5,469 bases of DNA from an uncultured Lachnospiraceae bacterium. Lineage in GTDB: Bacteria > Bacillota > Clostridia > Lachnospirales > Lachnospiraceae. The notes under the pieces are model-generated. The model ran no database searches. It was not told the origin of the DNA and worked only from the letters and a program-made list of their open reading frames with translations. Every line of letters begins with the position of its first letter. Position 1 is the first letter of the stretch. Shown piece by piece: positions 1 to 5,418 of the stretch. Both the position numbers and the translations under genes were made by a program. The stretch spans positions 1-5,469 of the forward strand of contig CACXFW010000046.1 in NCBI GenBank assembly GCA_902767065.1. The letters run 5' to 3'.

Positions 1-60
1 CTCTTCTGCTCCGGCGGCATTCTCTTCCGTCTCTTCCGCTCCGGCGGCATTCTCTTCCTC
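1..60 (-). repeat. Two tandem 30-bp units encoding an acidic 10-residue repeat
   Basis: Bases 1-30 and 31-60 are direct tandem copies, identical at 27 of 30 positions (differences at 7/37, 29/59 and 30/60). The 30-bp unit keeps the reading frame of the minus-strand gene and encodes a Glu/Ala/Gly/Asn-rich decapeptide with the core EENAAGAEE. The array touches the window edge and may continue beyond it, so the copy number is unknown. Confidence 0.85.
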
Positions 61-1080
61 CGGCACCGTATATCCCGCACGTTTCATTTCCTGCAGGAAG
101 GATTCCTCTGACATGCCAAGCCTGTCCACAGCAGTCTTTGCACTGTACAGTCCCTGGGAGACATCCTCGCAGCGCTCCCTCAGCCGGGTCTGCTGCGTGC
201 TGCGTGCCGCGGCCAGCGCGAGCTCCTTCGCTTTCTCCACGAGCACTTCCTCCGCCTGCTCGATGCTGACGGTATCTTCCTCCGGTTCGCCGGGATGATC
301 GTCAGGGCTGCCTGGATCATTCCCGGGCTTATCCCCGCCTTCTGCGCTCCTTCCGTCCCCCTCCCGTTCTTCTCCTGCCGGAATCTGAAGAGACTTCTGC
401 TCTGCGCGGATTGACAGAAACTGGAGCAGCTGGATCAGCATCCCCGTCGCGGCAAGCACCAGCGGGAGCAGGTTCAGCAGCTGTGCCTCACTCAGCTTCT
501 CGCTGATCCAGGGAATGTCGCTGACCGGAAGAAATGCATCGACCAGAAGGCCCAGTACAACGCCGCCCTCCAGCGCGGTCAGAACGATCTTCAGCTTCCT
601 TGTCAGAAGCGCGAACACCGCCCCTGCCGCGAGCGCGATCACAAGCGCCCAGATCCCACCTTTTGCGCCTCCCGGCTCAAGATGCATGACCTTCGGAAGA
701 AGCCATGCCGCAAAGACGGTTCCAAGTACAAATCCCGCCAGAAAATGGAAAGCCCGCTCCAGAAACACATACAAAACGCCTCCCCACACTCCGGCTCCCG
801 CCGAGATGAGCAGCGCCTTCACGGCATTCTGCGGATACTCCGTCGTCAGAAGAATCAGGACAATGAAAAAAGTACTGGTCGCGCCGGCTGCAAAGCGGGC
901 GCTGCGGGTCATCCGGAACCCCCACCAGCAGGAAAGCGCACTGGCACCGATCAGAAGAACCAGCACACCGACCAGAATCGCCTGCATCCAGATGCTCATG
1001 GAAAGAAATGTCTCCTTCCAGTCTCTCAGTGCCTCTGCATTCAGCTGTCTTACAGACAGATCCATCATCTTCCAGCTCAT
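1..1080 (-). CDS. Polytopic membrane protein with acidic repeat tail, downstream of rnfB (3' end outside window)
   Basis: I do not recognise this gene. The frame is open for 360 codons from ATG at 1080 and leaves the window at base 1 without a stop, so the C-terminus is missing. The start is set by AGAGGA (1086-1091), five bases before the ATG; ATGs at 1068 and 1065 are less well placed. Residues 1-28 are polar. About seven hydrophobic helices follow, near 31-50, 65-82, 87-106, 110-129, 143-160, 165-184 and 202-222. A Gly/Pro/Asp/Glu-rich linker (about 233-270) leads to a helical, coiled-coil-like stretch (272-336) and then a Glu/Ala-rich repeat tail. The short Gly-rich helices loosely recall DUF4203/TMEM198-like proteins, but this is only a guess. 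It lies 64 nt after rnfB on the same strand with no terminator between, so it is probably cotranscribed. An Rnf accessory or assembly role is inference. Confidence 0.85.
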   Translation of the reverse strand, partial: MSWKMMDLSVRQLNAEALRDWKETFLSMSIWMQAILVGVLVLLIGASALSCWWGFRMTRSARFAAGATSTFFIVLILLTTEYPQNAVKALLISAGAGVWGGVLYVFLERAFHFLAGFVLGTVFAAWLLPKVMHLEPGGAKGGIWALVIALAAGAVFALLTRKLKIVLTALEGGVVLGLLVDAFLPVSDIPWISEKLSEAQLLNLLPLVLAATGMLIQLLQFLSIRAEQKSLQIPAGEEREGDGRSAEGGDKPGNDPGSPDDHPGEPEEDTVSIEQAEEVLVEKAKELALAAARSTQQTRLRERCEDVSQGLYSAKTAVDRLGMSEESFLQEMKRAGYTVPEEENAAGAEETEENAAGAEE

Positions 1081-1091
1081 CGTTATCCTCT

Positions 1092-1106
1092 TCAGGAGCC
1101 TCCTGA
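1092..1106 (-). promoter_or_regulatory. Short inverted repeat next to the ribosome site of the rnfB-downstream gene
   Basis: The 15-base stretch is a perfect palindrome around one central base, TCAGGAG-G-CTCCTGA on the minus strand. In RNA it could fold as a 5-bp stem (UCAGG/CCUGA) with a 5-base loop. It ends directly against the AGAGGA ribosome site (1086-1091) of the downstream membrane-protein gene. It also contains an AGGAGG-like core that lies too far from the ATG to be the main ribosome site. A role in tuning translation is inference. Confidence 0.35.
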
Positions 1107-1144
1107 TTCCAAGGGAATGATTTTCACCTGTACAATTGTAACCA

Positions 1145-1930
1145 TTATACGATGCAATGGCGCGGGCAGTTGTCCCTGCACGTGCCGCAGTCCGTACATT
1201 TTTCATAATCAATGACAGGGAACCCGCCGTCCAGCGTGATCGCGCCGGCAGGGCAGTCTCTGACGCATTTTCCGCAGGAAATGCACCCGATGCGGCAGTT
1301 CTCCGTAACCGGCTTCCCCTTCATCGGATTCATGCAGCCGATGTGGGCCGCGCGGTAATAGGGAACCTCGATGATCACGTTCTTCGGGCAGGTGTTCATG
1401 CACTTACGGCAGTCAAGGCATTTCTCCTGGTCCACCACGGCAACGCCGCGGTGAATGGTGATTGCCCCGTACTCACACATCCTCACACAGTCCCCGCAGC
1501 CGATACAGCCGTAGGAGCAGGACTTCGGACCGCCCTGCGGTACCAGGGCAATGGCCGCGCAGGTCTTCGGGCCTGTGTAATCATACCGGTCAAAGGTACA
1601 GTTGCAGTCACCGGAGCAGCGGACAAACGCGACATTGCGGACCACTCTCTCGCTCTTGCCGCCGATGATCCATTTGATCTGGTTTGCCACGCTTTCCTGG
1701 CCGACAACACAGGCATTCGCAGGAGCATCTCCCCTGGCCAGCGCAGCAGCCAGGGCCGCACAGCCCGAATAGCCGCAGGCACCGCAGTTTGCGCCGGGCA
1801 GAATCTCCAGGATCTCCTTCTCCTTCTGATTGACCTTGACGGCGAATACCTTGCTCGCAAAGCCAAGAAACACGCCCACGAACAGACCGACGCCGCCGAT
1901 CATGATCGCCGCGAAAAGCATATCAGTCAT
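1145..1930 (-). CDS. rnfB: Rnf complex subunit B, polyferredoxin-type iron-sulfur protein
   Basis: RnfB is the subunit that accepts electrons from reduced ferredoxin on the cytoplasmic side and passes them into the membrane part of Rnf. The 261 residues begin with a membrane anchor (about 5-28). The RnfB Fe-S domain follows with Cys49, Cys52, Cys57 and Cys74. A middle domain has Cys105, Cys109, Cys111 and Cys124. Four ferredoxin-like motifs complete it: Cys138/142/145/148/152, Cys171/174/177/181, Cys212/216/219/222/226 and Cys245/248/251/255, with Cys259 near the end. It is longer than the proteobacterial form (roughly 190 residues) and matches the larger clostridial type. The start is supported by AGAGGA (1939-1944), eight bases upstream. 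The gap to rnfA is 90 nt, whereas the four upstream genes overlap, so RnfB translation is probably initiated independently. Identification is firm; exact cluster ligation is inferred from spacing. Confidence 0.97.
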   Translation of the reverse strand: MTDMLFAAIMIGGVGLFVGVFLGFASKVFAVKVNQKEKEILEILPGANCGACGYSGCAALAAALARGDAPANACVVGQESVANQIKWIIGGKSERVVRNVAFVRCSGDCNCTFDRYDYTGPKTCAAIALVPQGGPKSCSYGCIGCGDCVRMCEYGAITIHRGVAVVDQEKCLDCRKCMNTCPKNVIIEVPYYRAAHIGCMNPMKGKPVTENCRIGCISCGKCVRDCPAGAITLDGGFPVIDYEKCTDCGTCRDNCPRHCIV

Positions 1931-1955
1931 GCCTTCTATCCTCTCTTAACTTGAT

Positions 1956-1978
1956 AAATGTCAGTCTTTGTGACACTT
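1956..1978 (-). promoter_or_regulatory. Hairpin in the rnfA-rnfB gap
   Basis: On the minus strand AAGTGTCA and TGACATTT flank the 7-base loop CAAAGAC, giving an 8-bp RNA stem with one G-U pair. It sits 26 bases before the rnfB ATG and upstream of the AGAGGA ribosome site. No T-run follows, so it does not look like an intrinsic terminator. A processing or stability element that adjusts RnfB level is possible but unproven. Confidence 0.35.
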
Positions 1979-2020
1979 CCGGCTGTCGCTTTGGAAGCAC
2001 CTGAAAGAAGACCGGCTGTT

Positions 2021-2602
2021 TCACTTCAGTCCCGCAAATCCGAAGAACGCAATGCTCATCAGAGCGGCGGTGACCATCACGATCGGGAAGCCCTTGAATG
2101 GACGCGGGATATTGTTATCCGTCATCTTCTCCCTTAGATAGGCCATGATGACGATCGCAATCCAGTAGCCGATGGCGGTCGCCAGGCCGTAGATGGTTCC
2201 GACGATGATGTTATAGTCCTTCTGGACATTCAGGAGCGCGACGCCAAGCACCGCGCAGTTGGTCGTGATCAGCGGCAGATAGATGCCCAGCGCTTCGTAC
2301 AGGCTGTGCATATACTTTTTCAGAAACATCTCGACAAACTGGACCAGCGCCGCAACGATCAGGATAAATACGATCGTCTTGAGATACTCCAGATGGAACG
2401 GGACCAGAATCAGATGGTACAAGACACCACATACAAAGCTGGCCAGGGTCAGCACAAAGGTCAGGGCTCCGCCCATCCCGCTGGCGGTATCTGTCTTCTG
2501 GGAAACTCCCAGAAAGGAGCAGATCCCGAGAAACTGGCTCAGCACGACATTATTTGCAAGAATCGTTGTCACGACCAGCATCAGTATCGCAGAAAATGAC
2601 AT
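2021..2602 (-). CDS. rnfA: Rnf complex integral membrane subunit A
   Basis: RnfA is a six-helix membrane protein that pairs with its homologue RnfE. In solved Rnf and Nqr complexes each contributes a Cys pair to a [2Fe-2S] cluster in the membrane that relays electrons between RnfB and RnfG. The 193-residue product has the usual family length. It carries both signature half-helices: NNVVLSQFLGICSFLG with Cys28 and YLPLITTNCAVLG with Cys116. Hydrophobic segments lie near 5-24, 43-62, 70-92, 101-122, 131-155 and 172-190. The ATG at 2602 shares one base with the rnfE stop (TAATG). GGAGG (2612-2616) lies nine bases upstream inside the last rnfE codons, so translation is probably coupled to rnfE. 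No key residue is missing. Confidence 0.98.
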   Translation of the reverse strand: MSFSAILMLVVTTILANNVVLSQFLGICSFLGVSQKTDTASGMGGALTFVLTLASFVCGVLYHLILVPFHLEYLKTIVFILIVAALVQFVEMFLKKYMHSLYEALGIYLPLITTNCAVLGVALLNVQKDYNIIVGTIYGLATAIGYWIAIVIMAYLREKMTDNNIPRPFKGFPIVMVTAALMSIAFFGFAGLK

Positions 2603-3408
2603 TACCCTCTTCCTCCATGAAGATTCACGGCCGCATCAGCTGCCGGTTTTCCTCCGCAGCCTGCCACTCTCGGACAGCTGCGGCAGTCTCCGCATACGAA
2701 CTTCCCGGTCGGATCCCAGTCATCCCGCCTGGCGGCTCCGATATGCAGCCGGTTCATGATTGCGACAAATACTGCCAGCACCAGGAACGCGCCGGGTGCC
2801 AGAACAAAGATATTGATGGGCTCATAAGAAGCCGGCATCACACGGAATCCGGCGAGAGTTCCATTTCCCAGAAGCTCACGTACAGAAGCGACAAGGATCA
2901 GGGCACCGGTGAATCCGATTCCCATGCCGAATCCGTCTGCCAGGGAACCCAGCGGGCCATGCTTTCCGGCGTAGGCCTCCGCCCTTCCCATGATGATGCA
3001 GTTGACGACGATCAGCGGGATATACACGCCAAGCGATTCATACATCGCCGGCGTGAAGCCTTGCATCAGAAAGTCTACAATTGTGACAAATGAAGCGATG
3101 ATGACGATGTAGGACGGCATTCTCATGCGTTCCGGGATGATCCGGCGCAGCAGGGAGATAAACAGGTTCGACAGCATCAGAATCGCCGTGGTGGAAAGAC
3201 CCATTCCAACCGCGTTGGTCACAGAGGTTGTCGTCGCAAGCGTCGGACACATGCCCAGCGCAAGCATGAAAACCGGGTTTTCAAAATAGATCCCGTTCAC
3301 GATCCGCTCCGGAGCGGTGTCCTTCTTCAGATGGATATACCGGCTCAGGTCGAAGCGTTTTTTCTGCCGGGCAGGATCAATCATGATCCCGGGATTCCGT
3401 GTACTCAT
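2602..3408 (-). CDS. rnfE: Rnf complex integral membrane subunit E, with Cys-rich C-terminal tail
   Basis: RnfE is the partner of RnfA in the membrane and supplies the other half of the [2Fe-2S] ligands. Both signatures are present: NPVFMLALGMCPTLA with Cys54, and YIPLIVVNCIIMGRAEA with Cys137. About six hydrophobic helices lie near 45-62, 70-89, 98-115, 123-140, 162-178 and 198-218. The ATG at 3408 is chosen because AAGGAGG (3416-3422) lies seven bases upstream and it makes a 4-base ATGA overlap with the rnfG stop; the frame stays open to 3501, but that would overlap rnfG by nearly 100 bases. At 268 residues it is longer than typical RnfE/RsxE (about 200-230). The extra length is a polar N-terminus of about 40 residues and a C-terminal tail with Cys239, Cys242, Cys245 and Cys251. 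That tail could bind a metal centre, which is inference. Confidence 0.97.
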   Translation of the reverse strand: MSTRNPGIMIDPARQKKRFDLSRYIHLKKDTAPERIVNGIYFENPVFMLALGMCPTLATTTSVTNAVGMGLSTTAILMLSNLFISLLRRIIPERMRMPSYIVIIASFVTIVDFLMQGFTPAMYESLGVYIPLIVVNCIIMGRAEAYAGKHGPLGSLADGFGMGIGFTGALILVASVRELLGNGTLAGFRVMPASYEPINIFVLAPGAFLVLAVFVAIMNRLHIGAARRDDWDPTGKFVCGDCRSCPRVAGCGGKPAADAAVNLHGGRG

Positions 3409-4253
3409 TTCCCGTCCTCCTTTTGATCTGGGCTCAGCTTCCATGCCGTGATCAGCGCGGCATTGACATCGTCCGTCACGGCAGACGTCGTGATCGTACA
3501 TCCGCTGATCGCATCGATCTCATTATTCCTGGAAGCGCCGCTCTTCGTATACAGGAGCAGTTCCCCCTCATTCAGTGTCTTTCCGGAAAACTGGTTTACG
3601 AACCATTCCTCCCTGGCGCGCATGCCCATGCCGGCGGTCTCGGACAGGGACAGGAAAGAGATTCCCTCCAGTGTCACACCGCCATCCGCATTCGGCGAAA
3701 TGCCGCACATCACGGTGACATTCCCGCCATACCCATCCGGGTTGTCAGCAGTGATCACATATCCGGTAAGCGTTCCATCCGCATCAAATGCTCCGTCAAC
3801 CTGCGTGATAGTCGTGGTTGCCAGGCTGGCAGAGGCGACTGCCTCTTCCACCGAAGCGGGAATTGTCATGTCTCCTGCAGATCCAGTCTGATCCAGGACA
3901 TACAGCGTCTCAAAATGATCCGCGTTCTCCATGACCTCTCTCTGGGCCTTCGCCTTTGCGTCGGCCTGTGCCTGAGCGATCGGGGCCTTTGTCACGCCAT
4001 GCGCAGCGCCAAGAAGGCATCCTGCCACAAGGGTAATCGCTACCAGAATGAAAATATCCTTCGTGATACTTTCCTTCTTCTTTGTCTCGCTCTTGCCGGA
4101 GGGCTTGCCGGAATCACTGTACTTCTGGCCGACATAGATCTCATCCGAGGTCCGGTGAATCACAGAAGGATTCGGTTCCTCTCCAAAGGCCTGGGAAGAG
4201 GCCTTCTGTGTACCCTTTGCCTCATTTTCTTTCCTGCTCAGCGTATCGCTCAT
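3405..4253 (-). CDS. rnfG: Rnf complex FMN-binding subunit G
   Basis: RnfG is a single-span protein whose extracytoplasmic FMN domain carries flavin bound through a phosphoester to Thr, attached by an ApbE-type transferase. It relays electrons from the RnfA/E cluster towards RnfD. A hydrophilic N-terminal tail (1-65) precedes one transmembrane helix (about 66-88). The FMN_bind domain runs roughly 150-268 and includes the family motif ETAGMGMRA (205-213). The flavin site is DAISGCT (247-253) with Thr253 as the expected acceptor; the usual Ala before Thr is Cys252. The 282 residues exceed the common 190-220 because of the N-terminal tail. The start at 4253 is supported by AAGGAG (4262-4267), eight bases upstream, and by an ATGA overlap with the rnfD stop. 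The frame is open up to 4571, but that part is the shadow of rnfD. Confidence 0.96.
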   Translation of the reverse strand: MSDTLSRKENEAKGTQKASSQAFGEEPNPSVIHRTSDEIYVGQKYSDSGKPSGKSETKKKESITKDIFILVAITLVAGCLLGAAHGVTKAPIAQAQADAKAKAQREVMENADHFETLYVLDQTGSAGDMTIPASVEEAVASASLATTTITQVDGAFDADGTLTGYVITADNPDGYGGNVTVMCGISPNADGGVTLEGISFLSLSETAGMGMRAREEWFVNQFSGKTLNEGELLLYTKSGASRNNEIDAISGCTITTSAVTDDVNAALITAWKLSPDQKEDGK

Positions 4254-5314
4254 GCGTCCTTCTCCTTCTTTCCGGCCGCTTTCAGGCGTCTTGCTTCCTT
4301 CTTCTTCTCTCTCACCAGCCGCCTGTTCTCCCGGCTCTCCCGGACCATCCCCGCCGCAACAGGCTTCGTTACGCGTTCGATCACGGGAACCAGAAGGTTC
4401 ATGAAGATGATCGAATAGGAGACGCCTTCTGCACCTGATCCGATCAGCCGGAACACCCAGGTCAGAATGCCCAGCGCACAGCCAAAAACAACCTGCCCTG
4501 CCGCCGTAATCGGGCTGGTCACATAATCGGTTGCCATGAACCACGCGCCAAGCATGAGTCCTCCCGCGCACACCTCCTGCAGCGTGAAAAGAAGCGGCGC
4601 GTCATACCTGCGCACCAGCGCGGTGATCAGCGTTAAGAGGGCAAAGGTTCCAATGTAGCTTCCGGGAATCCGGATCCTTATGACCTTCATCGCCAGCAGG
4701 AAGAGTCCTCCTGCCAGAATGGCAATGGCGCTGACCTCTCCGATGCAGCCCATGGTGTTTCCCAGAAACAGTGCCTTCAGGTCGAACAGGACGCCCGCCT
4801 TCAGATAAGCAAGCGGTGTCGCGCCTGAGAGGGCGTCCGTCGTTCCCGGAACCTCGGTCACAATCCTGAAGATGCCGTTTCCCGGTGTAAATGCCGTCAT
4901 CCTGCCCGCAAAGGAGATCAGCAGGAAGCACCTTGCGCCAAGCGCCGGGTTCATGAAGTTCTGCCCGAGCCCTCCGTAGAGCTGTTTGATGACTACGATC
5001 GCAAAGACACTGCCCAGGCAGGGAATCCACACGTCAATTCCGGGCGGCATGTTCATTCCGATCAGAAGTCCCGTGACTAACGCAGAACCATCAAAGATCG
5101 TGATGGTTTTATGCAGAAGCTTTTCATATACATACTCAGACACCACCGCCGACAGCGTTGAGGCAATCAGGATCAGCAGCGCATGCCATCCGAATGCAAG
5201 CACCCCCGCGATCCATGCCGGTGTCAGCGCGGCGAGCACCAGGAGCATGATTTTCCGCGTGGTCATCATCCCCCTGGTATGCGGGGACGCGGATACCTGT
5301 AGTTTCGAATTCAT
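4250..5314 (-). CDS. rnfD: Rnf complex integral membrane flavoprotein subunit D
   Basis: RnfD is a polytopic membrane subunit, homologous to NqrB, that holds covalent FMN and is thought to take part in ion translocation. The 354 residues match the family length. About ten hydrophobic segments lie near 22-41, 44-62, 74-90, 95-111, 122-137, 192-210, 217-234, 247-262, 271-290 and 299-316. Family signatures are GGLGQNFMNPALGARCFL (114-131) and the flavinylation site DALSGAT (160-166), with Thr166 as the expected FMN-bearing residue. The C-terminus (about 325-354) is a strongly basic Lys/Arg tail, probably cytoplasmic by the positive-inside rule. The ATG at 5314 has AGAGGAG (5320-5326) five bases upstream. 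It is the first recognisable gene of the operon here; the usual upstream neighbour rnfC is not seen in the remaining 155 bases. Confidence 0.97.
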   Translation of the reverse strand: MNSKLQVSASPHTRGMMTTRKIMLLVLAALTPAWIAGVLAFGWHALLILIASTLSAVVSEYVYEKLLHKTITIFDGSALVTGLLIGMNMPPGIDVWIPCLGSVFAIVVIKQLYGGLGQNFMNPALGARCFLLISFAGRMTAFTPGNGIFRIVTEVPGTTDALSGATPLAYLKAGVLFDLKALFLGNTMGCIGEVSAIAILAGGLFLLAMKVIRIRIPGSYIGTFALLTLITALVRRYDAPLLFTLQEVCAGGLMLGAWFMATDYVTSPITAAGQVVFGCALGILTWVFRLIGSGAEGVSYSIIFMNLLVPVIERVTKPVAAGMVRESRENRRLVREKKKEARRLKAAGKKEKDA

Positions 5315-5326
5315 AGGTTCTCCTCT

Positions 5327-5342
5327 ATAAACAACAGTTTAT
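5327..5342 (-). promoter_or_regulatory. AT-rich hairpin abutting the rnfD ribosome site
   Basis: On the minus strand ATAAAC-TGTT-GTTTAT forms a perfect 6-bp stem with a 4-base loop. Its last base adjoins AGAGGAG (5320-5326), the rnfD ribosome site. No T-run follows, so it is not a terminator. It could affect ribosome access or protect the 5' end of the mRNA; either role is inference. Confidence 0.4.
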
Positions 5343-5381
5343 TCCTGACAAGATCCGTTCGGGGCCGGTCCCGTAATCGAG

Positions 5382-5410
5382 ACTATAGTCAACGTCAAAT
5401 ATGATTTGAC
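5382..5410 (-). promoter_or_regulatory. Candidate promoter for rnfD-G-E-A-B
   Basis: The minus strand has TATAGT (5382-5387), five of six matches to the sigma-70/sigma-A -10 consensus. Seventeen bases upstream is GTCAAA (5405-5410), a poor -35 match. Transcription would start near 5375 and leave a leader of about 60 nt. The elements overlap the 5386-5418 palindrome, as expected for a regulated promoter. The weak -35 keeps this tentative. Confidence 0.3.
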
Positions 5411-5418
5411 GTTGACTA
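5386..5418 (-). repeat. Perfect 15-bp inverted repeat, candidate operator
   Basis: The arms TAGTCAACGTCAAAT (5386-5400) and ATTTGACGTTGACTA (5404-5418) are exact reverse complements around the 3-base centre ATG (5401-5403). Each arm contains TTGAC twice, six bases apart, in one orientation. There is no T-run on either side, so a classical intrinsic terminator is unlikely in either direction. The overlap with the possible rnfD -10 box favours a binding site for a dimeric regulator. An RNA hairpin or a dispersed palindromic repeat are alternatives. Confidence 0.6.

Noticed and set aside
1092..1127. A 12-codon GTG-initiated minus-strand mini-frame between rnfB and the last gene, as a leader peptide.
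   Set aside because: It has no ribosome site and no regulatory codon run, so chance is the simpler explanation.
1131..1140. TACAATTGTA palindrome just after the rnfB stop as an operator or -10 box.
   Set aside because: It is only 10 bp and AT-rich, with no -35 match 16-18 bases upstream.
515..1215. Two plus-strand open frames opposite the membrane-protein gene.
   Set aside because: Both are Arg/Ser/Pro/Gln-rich low-complexity shadows of the minus-strand gene, which has membrane helices and a ribosome site.
1157..1954. Long plus-strand open frame opposite rnfB.
   Set aside because: It is a codon-bias shadow of rnfB, with Ala/Arg/Asp-rich sequence and no domain or ribosome site.
1979..2019. 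CCGGCTG repeated twice in the rnfA-rnfB gap as a regulatory repeat.
   Set aside because: The match is only seven bases and direct, without spacing typical of a known site.
3409..3501. Upstream extension of the rnfE frame to an ATG at 3501.
   Set aside because: It lies within rnfG and lacks RnfE similarity; AAGGAGG at 3416-3422 points to the ATG at 3408.
4254..4571. Upstream extension of the rnfG frame to an ATG at 4571.
   Set aside because: It would overlap rnfD by over 300 bases and encodes Arg/Gly-rich shadow sequence; the ATG at 4253 has a ribosome site and stop overlap.
5386..5418. Palindrome as an intrinsic terminator.
   Set aside because: No T-run follows on either strand and the stem is not GC-rich.
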